The notes beneath the pieces are model-generated. The model searched no databases. It had not been told where the DNA came from and saw nothing but the letters and a program-made list of their open reading frames with translations. Positions 7,741 to 15,144 of a stretch of DNA of 22,041 nucleotides are shown piece after piece; positions within the stretch are counted from its first letter, which is position 1, and each line of letters opens with the position of its first letter. The stretch covers positions 1-22,041 of the forward strand of contig JAGYOB010000135.1 of assembly GCA_018399515.1 (NCBI GenBank), read 5' to 3'. The DNA is from Candidatus Nanopelagicales bacterium. GTDB lineage: Bacteria; Actinomycetota; Actinomycetes; S36-B12. The position numbers and the translations under genes are program-made.

Positions 7741-8208
7741 ATGAGCGCGCGGGTGGACACGAGCATGACCGATGTGGAGGTGGCCGATTTTCTGGCCCAG
7801 GCCCGCACCATGATCTTGTGCACGATCGGTCCCGACGGCACTCCCGACCCCGTCGGCATGTGGTTCGTGCTCATCGACGGGGACATCTGGATGCGCACCT
7901 ACGGTAGGTCCCAGAAAGCGATCAATGTCGAGCGGGATGCGCGAGTTTCGGTACTGGTCGAGACCGGGGATAGCTATGCGGAATTGCGCGGTGTCCAGCT
8001 TAGTGGTCGCGTCGAGATCTCTCGGGATGAAGATCTCATCTGCTCGATAGCCGCTGGACTGCTCGTGAAGTACGAAGGTCTCCAGCCCGAGCATGTACAG
8101 GCCGCGAAGGACGCCTACCGGTCGAAGGCGGGCAAGCAGGTCGCATTCCGGCTCATGGTCGACCGCACGGTTTCCTGGGACCACCGCAAGTTGCTCGCCG
8201 GATCGTGA
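7741..8208 (+). CDS. PPOX-fold (pyridoxamine phosphate oxidase-like) flavin or F420 protein
   Basis: A 155-residue single-domain protein with the split beta-barrel of the pyridoxamine 5'-phosphate oxidase / F420-dependent reductase superfamily. Typical segments are MILCTIGPDGTPDPVGMWFV (an opening strand pair), RTYGRSQKAINVERDARVSV (the phosphate-contact Arg/Ser and RN-like turn), LRGVQLSGRVEI, and the closing WDHRKL near the C-terminus. It is shorter than true PdxH and is unlikely to be one. It may use FMN or F420. ATG 7741 was taken as start; ATG 7768 is a good alternative, and there is no clear ribosome binding site or -10 element. The stop lies seven bases before the crtYc start, so it is probably the first gene of the crtYcYd operon. 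A role in carotenoid chemistry is a guess from this position. Confidence 0.75.
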   Translation: MSARVDTSMTDVEVADFLAQARTMILCTIGPDGTPDPVGMWFVLIDGDIWMRTYGRSQKAINVERDARVSVLVETGDSYAELRGVQLSGRVEISRDEDLICSIAAGLLVKYEGLQPEHVQAAKDAYRSKAGKQVAFRLMVDRTVSWDHRKLLAGS

Positions 8209-8215
8209 GATCGAC

Positions 8216-8596
8216 GTGAAACTTGCCTACCTCGCAGTCCTTGCCTTCATACTTCTGGCAACCGGTTGGCTGGAGATCGTGCTGCGCACGAGGGTTTACC
8301 GTCGCTGGAAACGACTGCTCATCACCATCGCCGTCCCCGTCGTCGTTTTCGTTATCTGGGATCTGTATGCGATATCTCAGGATCACTGGGGCTTCGACCG
8401 CGAGACCACCACGGGCATCGTGTTGCCCGGGAACCTGCCGATCGAGGAGTTGCTGTTCTTCATCGTGATCCCCATCGCCTCGGTGCTGAGCTTGGAAGCG
8501 GTGCGCTCGGTGAAATCGTGGCCTGTCGGCGACGAAGCACCTGATTCAGAAGCACCTGATTCAGAAGCACCTGATTCATCGGAGAAGGCGCGATGA
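8216..8596 (+). CDS. crtYc: Lycopene cyclase subunit CrtYc
   Basis: A 126-residue membrane protein with three hydrophobic segments (about residues 2-21, 32-51 and 77-95). It is one half of the heterodimeric lycopene beta-cyclase of actinobacteria, which closes psi ends of lycopene into rings in the membrane. The conserved NLPIEELLFF block is complete; the acidic PxEExxF residues are thought to be catalytic. GTG 8216 begins seven bases after the preceding stop. The C-terminal tail carries three perfect copies of a five-residue unit (EAPDS) that extends the protein beyond the usual domain. The last bases overlap the start of crtYd by ATGA, so the two subunits are made in coupled fashion. CrtYc/CrtYd was preferred over C50 cyclases (CrtYe/CrtYf) because no crtEb is present, but the two types cannot be separated by motif alone. 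Confidence 0.85.
   Translation: MKLAYLAVLAFILLATGWLEIVLRTRVYRRWKRLLITIAVPVVVFVIWDLYAISQDHWGFDRETTTGIVLPGNLPIEELLFFIVIPIASVLSLEAVRSVKSWPVGDEAPDSEAPDSEAPDSSEKAR
8534..8578 (+). repeat. Three perfect 15-base tandem repeats inside crtYc
   Basis: The unit GAAGCACCTGATTCA occurs three times without a mismatch and encodes EAPDS three times in the acidic C-terminal tail of CrtYc. Because 15 is a multiple of three, changes in copy number would keep the reading frame and the coupling to crtYd. Confidence 0.95.
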
Positions 8597-9024
8597 CATA
8601 CACGCAACTGGCGATCATCGGGGTCATCGCGGTGGTGGGTGTTGATCTCTTCGTTGCGCGTACCCGCCTCGTCGCACGCCGTGCCTTCTGGGTTCCGTAC
8701 GCGATCATCGTCTTCTTCCAGTTGATCACGAACGGAGTTCTCACCGGTTTCTCGATCGTGACCTACAACGGGGACGTGATCATCGGGGAATCCACCCCGG
8801 TCGATGGTCCGCCTCCGTTCATCGGTGAAGGTCGGCTGGCGTTCGCGCCGGTCGAGGATCTGCTGTTCGGTTTCGCGCTGGTCCTGCTGTCTTTGGTGAT
8901 GTGGGTGTGGCTGGGGCGCCGGGGGATCCAGCGGACTCCGTTCGCGGGCCCGCCGCTATGGCGCTCTCGTTCCGGGAGTGCTGGTCCCCAAACTCCGTCA
9001 CACGACCGAGTGCCGGGCTCGTAA
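8593..9024 (+). CDS. crtYd: Lycopene cyclase subunit CrtYd
   Basis: A 143-residue membrane protein, the partner of CrtYc. Hydrophobic segments lie at about residues 6-22, 30-52 and 85-108. The second conserved acidic block, PVEDLLFGF (residues about 86-94), matches the paired motif of the family. The start ATG overlaps the crtYc stop (ATGA), with GGAGAAGG just upstream as a possible ribosome binding site. The last 27 bases overlap the end of the converging crtB gene, so the Ser/Pro-rich tail (RSRSGSAGPQTPSHDRVPGS) is encoded on the antisense of the crtB C-terminus. Whether the pair forms one ring (gamma-carotene) or two (beta-carotene) cannot be read from the sequence. The presence of CruF elsewhere in the window favours at least some one-ring product. 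Confidence 0.85.
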   Translation: MTYTQLAIIGVIAVVGVDLFVARTRLVARRAFWVPYAIIVFFQLITNGVLTGFSIVTYNGDVIIGESTPVDGPPPFIGEGRLAFAPVEDLLFGFALVLLSLVMWVWLGRRGIQRTPFAGPPLWRSRSGSAGPQTPSHDRVPGS

Positions 9025-9915
9025 CGCTCTGATCCAGGCAGGTCCGGCGACCGCCAGGCGCCGCCGCATCGGAACGCTGGCCCGTTTGGTGAATACCTCG
9101 AAGTCGATGTTCTCCACCTCGTCGACGATGCCGCAGTACAACACTCGAGCAGCTTCGATACATGGTTGCGAATCCGGGTGCAGCATGGCGATCCCCGGTC
9201 GAGATCGCTCCTCCAGCATGCGAACCCGGGCGATCTGATCGCGAAGCGCCGCCTTCACCGCCGGTGTCGCGACACGACGCTGCAACACCTCGGGAGTCAC
9301 TCCATGCTGCGAGAGCTCGGCGAGTGGCAGGTACACGCGTCCGCGGTCGAGGTCCTCGCCGACATCTCGGATGAAGTTCGCTAATTGGAACGCGACGCCC
9401 AGATCCTGCGCCCGATCGAAGGCCTCGGGCACCGAGGGCTCGAGGATGGGGACCATCTGCAATCCGATCACGGCTGCTGAGCCATACACGTACTCGAAAA
9501 GGTCCTCGTAGGTGTCGTAGGACTCCACCGTCAAGTCCATGCGCATCGAGTGCAGGAAAGCCTCGAAGTGCTCCAGCGGAATATCCCAGGTCAGTACGGT
9601 GTCGACCACCGCCTGGCACACCGGATCGTTGGATCGTCCGTGGCGAACGTCCACGAGGAAGGCATCCCCCCAGGTGCCCAACCAGTCGGACTTCTCCTGC
9701 TGAGTCAGGGTGGACGACAGGTCGTCGACGATTTCATCGGCATAGCGAGCGAACCCGTACAGGGCATGGACGAACGGTCTCTTCGCCGGTGGCAGGAGCA
9801 AGGTGGCGAGGTAGTAGGTCTTTCCGTGGGCGGCGTTGAGTTCGCGACATCGTTCGTAGGAAGCACGCAATTCGGGGTCGATGATCCCGGCAGCGGTCAG
9901 TTCCCGGGAGCTCAC
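8998..9915 (-). CDS. crtB: Phytoene synthase
   Basis: A 305-residue squalene/phytoene synthase family enzyme that joins two GGPP into 15-cis-phytoene. Both Mg-diphosphate motifs are clear: RYADEIVDD (residues 57-65) and NFIRDVGEDLDRGRVYLP (180-197). TYYLATLLLPPAKR at the N-terminus and GLQMVPIL before the second motif are also typical. GTG 9915 forms a GTGA overlap with the stop of the mannosyltransferase gene, so it is translated from the mptA transcript. The upstream in-frame ATG at 9951 is less likely, as it lies deep in mptA. The 3' end overlaps that of crtYd by 27 bases. This coupling of carotenoid synthesis to a mannosyltransferase gene is unusual and is treated as a finding. Confidence 0.95.
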   Translation of the reverse strand: MSSRELTAAGIIDPELRASYERCRELNAAHGKTYYLATLLLPPAKRPFVHALYGFARYADEIVDDLSSTLTQQEKSDWLGTWGDAFLVDVRHGRSNDPVCQAVVDTVLTWDIPLEHFEAFLHSMRMDLTVESYDTYEDLFEYVYGSAAVIGLQMVPILEPSVPEAFDRAQDLGVAFQLANFIRDVGEDLDRGRVYLPLAELSQHGVTPEVLQRRVATPAVKAALRDQIARVRMLEERSRPGIAMLHPDSQPCIEAARVLYCGIVDEVENIDFEVFTKRASVPMRRRLAVAGPAWIRALRARHSVV

Positions 9916-11480
9916 GACCCCGCATCCTGCCAGGGCTGCCCAGCGGTCCACTGCCGGGCCCTCGCGCGGGCGGGCGCATCGACAGGTTGGAGGCCATCAG
10001 CGACATCCTGATCGAGAATGAGGTTACGTTCGCGTGGACTGATGAAGAGTATGCCGCCCACGATCACTGCTGCGATGACGATGCCGAGGCCGTCACTGAA
10101 CTCGAACACGGTGTCTGATGTGGCCAGCGATTCCGACATTGCATGGATGCAGAAACCTGCGGTAGCCACGATGATCACTCGCAGGGAGCGGACGCTGACG
10201 CCGGTGACGGCAAAGAGAGGAAGCACCCACAGCAGATACCACGGTTGCACGACCGGACCGAGGAGGACAACGGCAAGAAACGCCCAGGCGGCATTGCGCA
10301 CGGGACTGCGGCGCCACGGACCGAGTATCAGCCACGCGACGATCGTGACAGCGGCGATTGCGCCGAGTAGTCGGGCACCACTGACGAATGCGTCATTCGT
10401 GTCGGCCACTCCTATTGCCTGTGCGATTCCTCCGAGGAACATGCCGATCGCGGTCGGCGGTGAAAGCCAGGTGCGCACTTCACCGGGTGTGCCCAGCGCG
10501 AGGACCCAGCCCATTCCAACGCCCGCGATGATAGCCGTGACGGCGAAGATGCCCGCGGCCGTCAGGCCCGTCGCGAACCACGCTCGAATTCGGTTCCACC
10601 ACCCTGTGTCACGACCGGCCCAGATGAGACCGATGAACGGGAGTGCCAGCAGTGCAATGGGTTTGACGGACGTGGCCAATGCGATGGCGGTGGCACCGAC
10701 TAGCGGCCGGTGTTCGACAGCCATGGTCATCCCCATGACAACGAAGCCGATCATGAGTGCATCGTTGTGAGCGCCGGCGATGAAGTGCAAAATGACGAGG
10801 GGGTTGGCGACAGCCAGCCAGACTGCGCGGCCCGGATCGATTCCGTGCGCGAAGGCCAACCGGGGAACGTAGATCAAGAGCAGCACGACGCCGAGGACGG
10901 CAAGTAAGCGAAACACCAGTGCGGCGAGGGCGGGCTGCTCGAAGGCGAAGTCGGCTACTCCGCGGGAGAGCAGCAAGAACAGCGGGCCATAGGGAGTGGG
11001 TGATTCCGCCCACATGGGATCGACACCGTCCTGGAACCAGCCGGGCAGGACTGACACTCCGGTTGTGTACGGGTCGTATCCGTCGATCATGAGCCGACCC
11101 TGGGTGTAATACGAATACACATCACGGCTGAACAGCGGCGCAGACATCAAGAGTGGCGCCGACCACATCGAGACGATCGTGATCAGATCACGGGTCGTGA
11201 GGCGTGCGGATCGATTGCTCACGAGCGCCCGCCCGAGAAGCAGCCACGTTTGGAGCAGGATTGCGATGCCCATGAATACCAGAATGTGAGATGTGATCAG
11301 CCCCGGACCGGTGGCTCGCAGGGACTCCACGATCGGCCATTCGATGACGTTCGTGCGCAGGGGAAGCCAGCCGACACCGAGGGAGCCCAAAGCCATGAGA
11401 GACATACCCACCAAGCCGGGCAGGCCGTAACGCCACCACGCATCGGTACTGCGTGGAGCGGTCATGGCCCCTTGGCTCAT
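9912..11480 (-). CDS. mptA: Polyprenyl-phosphomannose-dependent alpha-1,6-mannosyltransferase (MptA/MptB type)
   Basis: A 522-residue GT-C glycosyltransferase with about 12-13 predicted transmembrane segments. This family extends the alpha-1,6-mannan backbone of lipomannan and lipoarabinomannan using polyprenyl-phosphate mannose, on the outer face of the membrane. The first extracellular loop carries the GT-C acidic site SRDVYSYYTQGRLMIDGYDPY (key residue Asp120), followed by PTPYGPL (161-167). The start is ATG 11480, seven bases after a TACCCT hexamer, so the transcript looks leaderless. Its stop overlaps crtB (GTGA). MptA was favoured over MptB because of its neighbours (prenyl synthase, metF, a PASTA kinase and aroG), which recall the mptA region of mycobacteria and corynebacteria. 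Sequence alone gives only the family. Confidence 0.8.
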   Translation of the reverse strand: MSQGAMTAPRSTDAWWRYGLPGLVGMSLMALGSLGVGWLPLRTNVIEWPIVESLRATGPGLITSHILVFMGIAILLQTWLLLGRALVSNRSARLTTRDLITIVSMWSAPLLMSAPLFSRDVYSYYTQGRLMIDGYDPYTTGVSVLPGWFQDGVDPMWAESPTPYGPLFLLLSRGVADFAFEQPALAALVFRLLAVLGVVLLLIYVPRLAFAHGIDPGRAVWLAVANPLVILHFIAGAHNDALMIGFVVMGMTMAVEHRPLVGATAIALATSVKPIALLALPFIGLIWAGRDTGWWNRIRAWFATGLTAAGIFAVTAIIAGVGMGWVLALGTPGEVRTWLSPPTAIGMFLGGIAQAIGVADTNDAFVSGARLLGAIAAVTIVAWLILGPWRRSPVRNAAWAFLAVVLLGPVVQPWYLLWVLPLFAVTGVSVRSLRVIIVATAGFCIHAMSESLATSDTVFEFSDGLGIVIAAVIVGGILFISPRERNLILDQDVADGLQPVDAPARARARQWTAGQPWQDAGS

Positions 11481-11487
11481 GAGTGCC

Positions 11488-11493
11488 AGGGTA
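11488..11493 (-). promoter_or_regulatory. -10 element of mptA-crtB, leaderless
   Basis: TACCCT on the minus strand, lying in the 21-base gap after crtI and ending seven bases before ATG 11480. It gives mptA-crtB a promoter separate from crtE-crtI. Confidence 0.55.
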
Positions 11494-11501
11494 CGCGGGG
11501 T

Positions 11502-13046
11502 TCAGCGCAGGGCGCGGGAGCGATAGAGCGGGTCAGGGCCGGTGACCCGCTCGGCTGCCAGGCGTCCGGAGACCAGCACCATGGGAACGCCCACCCCGGG
11601 TTGGGTGCCTGAACCGGTGAAGACGACGTTCTCGCCCCACAGATTGCCGGGCCGGAAGGGGCCGGTCTGGGTGAAGGAATGGGCGGCGGCGAAGGGTGCG
11701 CCACGTTCCATGCCTCGCTCCTGCCACTCGAGTGGCGTGGTGAGGTTCTCGACTTCGATGGCATCCCCGAAGCCGACGTAGCCGCGCTGTTCGAGAGTCT
11801 GGACCACTTCGTCGCGGTATCGCGCGGTCTCAGTACGCCAATCGATCGAGGCATCCATATTGGGTGTCGGGAACAGCACGTAGTAGATGTGCTTGCCGTC
11901 GGGTGCAAGCGACGGATCCGAGCGAGAGGGGTTCGTGACCAGCAGGCTCGGGTCGCTCATGAGTCGCTGCTGATCGATCAGTTCGTCGAACACGCCCTTC
12001 CACGATCGCCCGAAGTGGATGTTGTGGTGAGCGATCTTGGAATATTCGGCACTCGATCCGGCGAGCATCAAGAAACACGATGGAGAGTAGTTCAAACGAC
12101 GTACCGACCAGGGGCTTTGGCCGAGCAGATCGCGATAGGCCACCGGAAGGTCGGGGTTCAAGATGACGACATCCGCGGGGATACGCTCGCCATTCGCCGT
12201 ATGGACCGCCACGGCGCGATCACCCTGGGTTTCGACTCGGGTCACCGTCGTGTCATAGCGGATATCGACACCGTGCTTCGTTGCAGCATCAGCCATCGCT
12301 TCGGGAACCGCATGCATGCCACCCTTGGGGAAGTACACCCCGGCGATGGAGTCCATGTAGGCGATAACCGCATAGATCGCGAGTGCGTCATAGGGCGACA
12401 GTCCCGCGTACATCGCCTGGAAACTGAACACCCGCTCGGTGCGGGGGTCCTTCAAGAACTCGCGGACCTTGGGTGCCAGTTTGCGGAAACCACCGATGGC
12501 GACGAGTTTCGCCAGATTCGGTGTGAGCAGGTCCAAAGGTGAATCGATATTGCGATCGATGAAGTCGGTCATCTCGTATCGGTAGAGCTGAGAAACGAAA
12601 TCGACGTAACGCAGGTATCCCGCCGCTTCCTCGGGACCGATCACGGTGCGAATCTCTTCAGCCATCTGTTCGACGTTCGCATGAACATCGAGAACGGAAC
12701 CATCCGGATAGAACGACCGATACAGGGGTTCTACGGGGTTCAGAGTGAGCCAGTCGTTCATCTCCTCCCCGAGGCTGTCGAATGCATCCGCGATGAGATC
12801 GGGCATCGTCAACACGGACGGACCGGTGTCGATCTGGTACGTGCCATCGGAGGTGGTCGCTTCCCATCGCCCAGCCCGACCACCGGGGCGGTCCTCACGT
12901 TCGAGGATCGTGACCTGGCGCCCCGCTCCAGCGAGGCGCATCGCAGCGGACAGCCCCGCGAGTCCTGCTCCGACGATCACGACATGATCGGTGGGACCGG
13001 TCACCGTTCGCGGGGTCCGATGGGGCAGCCAGCGTCGTACGTTCAC
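11502..13046 (-). CDS. crtI: Phytoene desaturase
   Basis: A 514-residue FAD-dependent desaturase and isomerase of the CrtI family that converts phytoene to lycopene. The N-terminal dinucleotide fold is HVVIVGAGLAGLSAAMRLAG (residues 21-40, GxGxxG at 26-31), followed by ERxDRPGGRAG. The C-terminal FAD contact is GSGTQPGVGVPMV (about 478-490), the form usual for actinobacterial CrtI. GTG 13046 was chosen because AGGAG lies six bases upstream; the longer in-frame reading from ATG 13085 overlaps crtE by more and lacks such a signal. Thirteen bases separate it from the crtE stop, so the two form an operon. It is distinguished from the second CrtI homologue at 16643 by its place next to crtE and crtB, and by its motif. 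Confidence 0.93.
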   Translation of the reverse strand: MNVRRWLPHRTPRTVTGPTDHVVIVGAGLAGLSAAMRLAGAGRQVTILEREDRPGGRAGRWEATTSDGTYQIDTGPSVLTMPDLIADAFDSLGEEMNDWLTLNPVEPLYRSFYPDGSVLDVHANVEQMAEEIRTVIGPEEAAGYLRYVDFVSQLYRYEMTDFIDRNIDSPLDLLTPNLAKLVAIGGFRKLAPKVREFLKDPRTERVFSFQAMYAGLSPYDALAIYAVIAYMDSIAGVYFPKGGMHAVPEAMADAATKHGVDIRYDTTVTRVETQGDRAVAVHTANGERIPADVVILNPDLPVAYRDLLGQSPWSVRRLNYSPSCFLMLAGSSAEYSKIAHHNIHFGRSWKGVFDELIDQQRLMSDPSLLVTNPSRSDPSLAPDGKHIYYVLFPTPNMDASIDWRTETARYRDEVVQTLEQRGYVGFGDAIEVENLTTPLEWQERGMERGAPFAAAHSFTQTGPFRPGNLWGENVVFTGSGTQPGVGVPMVLVSGRLAAERVTGPDPLYRSRALR

Positions 13047-13052
13047 AGCGAT

Positions 13053-13057
13053 CTCCT
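13053..13057 (-). promoter_or_regulatory. Ribosome binding site of crtI
   Basis: AGGAG on the minus strand, six bases before GTG 13046 and directly after the crtE stop. It decides the start of crtI. Confidence 0.75.
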
Positions 13058-13059
13058 GT

Positions 13060-14139
13060 TCATACTGACCGCCTAGTCGCGGCATAGGCGAGACCGGAGA
13101 GGACCTCCGGAGTCGGGGAAGCGAGCCGAACGGTGTCCAGGCTGGCGACGGCCTGGTCGGTCAGAGTGTCGATGAGCCCTTCGACCTGCCCGAGGGCTCC
13201 GGTTTCGGTGATGATCTCGCGAAGCACCGACACGCCCTCGACGTCGAGGCTGGGATCTCCGAGGTGCCGGCGCAGTTGCGTTGCCTGACTCGGCGTCGCG
13301 CGTGTCATGGCGGTCGCGATCAAGACCGTCTGCTTGCCTTCTCGCAGATCGTCACCCGCGGGCTTCCCGGTCTCGGTGGGGTCACCGAATACGCCGAGGA
13401 CGTCATCGCGGAGCTGGAAGGCCTCGCCGAGGGGTAGGCCGTAGCCGGTGTAGGCGGCCAGGATCGTGGGATCGGCTCCGGCAAGTGCTCCACCAAGGTG
13501 AAGGGGGCGTTCGATGGTGTACTTGGCAGACTTGTAGCGCACGACCAGCATGGCGCGGTCGGTGTCACCGCCGCCACGTGCCTGCTCGAGAAGATCGAGG
13601 TACTGCCCGGCCATGAGTTCGGTGCGCATCTCGTCGTACACCGCTTTGGCCCGAGCCAGGTCGTCGCGGTCGAGTCCGCTGGTCATCAGCATTTCGTCGG
13701 CCCACGACAAGCACAGATCGCCGAGAAGGATCGCAGCTCCGGTTCCGAAGATCTCCGGCGAACCCAACCACGATGATTGGCGGTGCACGGCGGCGAAACG
13801 TCGGTGTGCTGAAGGCAGCCCGCGTCGGGTGTCCGAGCCATCCATCACGTCGTCATGGATGAGTGCGCAGGCCTGGAGGAATTCCAAAGACGCTACCGCG
13901 TGCAGGGCCCTCTCGTCATCGGCTCCACCAGCGCCTCGCCAGCCCCACCAGGCGAAGGCGGGGCGCAGGCGTTTGCCCCCGGAGCACAGGTCCGTCACCG
14001 CCTCCACGAGCGGGTCGAGGTCGTCGCTGATGGCGTCGAAGATGCATCGCTGATGACTGATGAAGTCACCGACCGCCTTGTGGACCCGCGAACGCAACTC
14101 TTCCGCATCCAATGGCGCGGGGTGAGGATCGGCGGGCAC
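13060..14139 (-). CDS. crtE: Geranylgeranyl diphosphate synthase family
   Basis: A 359-residue trans-polyprenyl synthase, predicted to build GGPP from IPP and allylic primers. The first Asp-rich motif is LIHDDVMD (DDVMD at 96-100) followed by the TRRG turn, GGKRLRP lies at 54-60, and the second Asp-rich region is QLRDDVLGVFGD (242-253). Chain length cannot be fixed by eye, but the crtI-crtB-crtY context supports C20. GTG 14139 was chosen because a TACGCT hexamer ends seven bases before it; the open frame continues far upstream into metF and is not the true start. It heads the crtE-crtI operon and is divergent from metF, with only 78 bases between starts. From memory, the equivalent mycobacterial gene is idsA2 (Rv2173), beside mptA and a metF-like gene. 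In this organism it could also feed polyprenyl carriers. Confidence 0.9.
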   Translation of the reverse strand: MPADPHPAPLDAEELRSRVHKAVGDFISHQRCIFDAISDDLDPLVEAVTDLCSGGKRLRPAFAWWGWRGAGGADDERALHAVASLEFLQACALIHDDVMDGSDTRRGLPSAHRRFAAVHRQSSWLGSPEIFGTGAAILLGDLCLSWADEMLMTSGLDRDDLARAKAVYDEMRTELMAGQYLDLLEQARGGGDTDRAMLVVRYKSAKYTIERPLHLGGALAGADPTILAAYTGYGLPLGEAFQLRDDVLGVFGDPTETGKPAGDDLREGKQTVLIATAMTRATPSQATQLRRHLGDPSLDVEGVSVLREIITETGALGQVEGLIDTLTDQAVASLDTVRLASPTPEVLSGLAYAATRRSV

Positions 14140-14146
14140 GCAGACC

Positions 14147-14152
14147 AGCGTA
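14147..14152 (-). promoter_or_regulatory. -10 element of crtE-crtI, leaderless
   Basis: TACGCT on the minus strand ends seven bases before GTG 14139. It sets the crtE start and shows that carotenoid and metF transcripts diverge from a 78-base region. Confidence 0.5.
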
Positions 14153-14205
14153 CGGGTACCCATCGGTGTTCGCAGCCGGTCCATGGGCCAATCCCCGCGG
14201 TCGCG

Positions 14206-14211
14206 TAACCT
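14206..14211 (+). promoter_or_regulatory. -10 element of metF, leaderless
   Basis: TAACCT ends six bases before ATG 14218. No ribosome binding site is present. It lies 54 bases from the crtE -10 element on the opposite strand, so their -35 regions would overlap and the two promoters may affect each other. Confidence 0.55.
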
Positions 14212-14217
14212 CCGCCC

Positions 14218-15135
14218 ATGGGCGATCACCTCCGCATGCGTGATATCGGCGCGATTCTGGCCGAGGGGCATCGGTCCTTCTCCTTCGAGTTCTTCCCACC
14301 CAAATCCGATGAGGGCGAGACCACTTTGTGGCACACCCTCCGGGAATTGGAGTCGCTGCACCCCACCTTCGCGTCGGTGACCTACGGGGCTGGTGGTTCG
14401 ACTCGAGATCGAACGGTTCGACTCACCGAACGTCTGGCCACCGAGACAACCCTGACGCCCCTTGCGCATCTGACCTGCGTTGGTGCTGATGTGGGACAAC
14501 TCACCGGAGTGGTCGCCTCCTATGCGGCGGTGGGAGTGACCAACATCCTCGCGTTACGCGGTGACCCGCCGGCCGGCCCCGGAGCACACTGGGAACGGAC
14601 TCCGGGAGGTTTGGACCATGCCGATGAACTCGTGGAGCTCGTGCGTAGCCTCGGAGCATTCAGCGTCGGAGTTGCAGCGTTTCCCGAAGGCCACCCGGAG
14701 TCTCACTCGAAAGACGACGATGCGGTAACACTGGCGCGTAAGGCCGACGCCGGCGCCACCTTCGCGATCACACAGTTCTTCTTCCGGGTGTCGGATTATC
14801 TGGATCTGGTGGAGCGGACGCGGGCGATCGGCTGCGAGATTCCTATTCTCCCAGGAATCATGCCGGTGACGAATATCGGCCAGATTCGCCGTTTCGCTGA
14901 ACTATCGGGCACTGCAGTGCCCGATGACATCGTCGAGCGTTTCACCGGGATCGATCATGATCCGGTTGCGGTTCGCACTCTAGGCATCGAGATCGCCAGC
15001 GAACTGTGTGCGCGGTTGTTGGCCGAAGGCGCGCCCGGCCTGCACTTCTATACCTTGAACTCCTCCACGGCAACGCGGGAGATCTACGCCAATCTGAGTT
15101 TGAACGCCATTGACTCTGTTTCTGCGAGCCCGTAA
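14218..15135 (+). CDS. metF: Methylenetetrahydrofolate reductase
   Basis: A 305-residue TIM-barrel flavoenzyme that reduces 5,10-methylene-THF to 5-methyl-THF, supplying methyl groups for methionine. Motifs are SFEFFPPKSDEGE (about 22-34, with the catalytic Glu), FASVTYGAGGS, AHLTCVG, ILALRGDPP, FAITQFFF and PILPGIMPVTN. Length is typical of bacterial MetF. The start is ATG 14218, six bases after TAACCT; ATG 14236 is a possible second choice. It is divergent from crtE and followed by the antiporter gene after nine bases. From memory, a metF-like gene lies divergent or beside idsA2/mptA in mycobacteria, which makes this an anchor of the conserved block. The reductant (NADH, or another as in mycobacterial relatives) cannot be read here. 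Confidence 0.93.
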   Translation: MGDHLRMRDIGAILAEGHRSFSFEFFPPKSDEGETTLWHTLRELESLHPTFASVTYGAGGSTRDRTVRLTERLATETTLTPLAHLTCVGADVGQLTGVVASYAAVGVTNILALRGDPPAGPGAHWERTPGGLDHADELVELVRSLGAFSVGVAAFPEGHPESHSKDDDAVTLARKADAGATFAITQFFFRVSDYLDLVERTRAIGCEIPILPGIMPVTNIGQIRRFAELSGTAVPDDIVERFTGIDHDPVAVRTLGIEIASELCARLLAEGAPGLHFYTLNSSTATREIYANLSLNAIDSVSASP

Positions 15136-15144
15136 GACATCTCG

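Noticed and set aside
11679..12542. Plus-strand open frame of 287 codons across crtI
   Set aside because: It is antisense to a clear phytoene desaturase and has no recognisable domain.
14140..14499. Extended N-terminus of CrtE
   Set aside because: The extra 120 residues overlap metF on the other strand and match no prenyl synthase; TACGCT supports GTG 14139.
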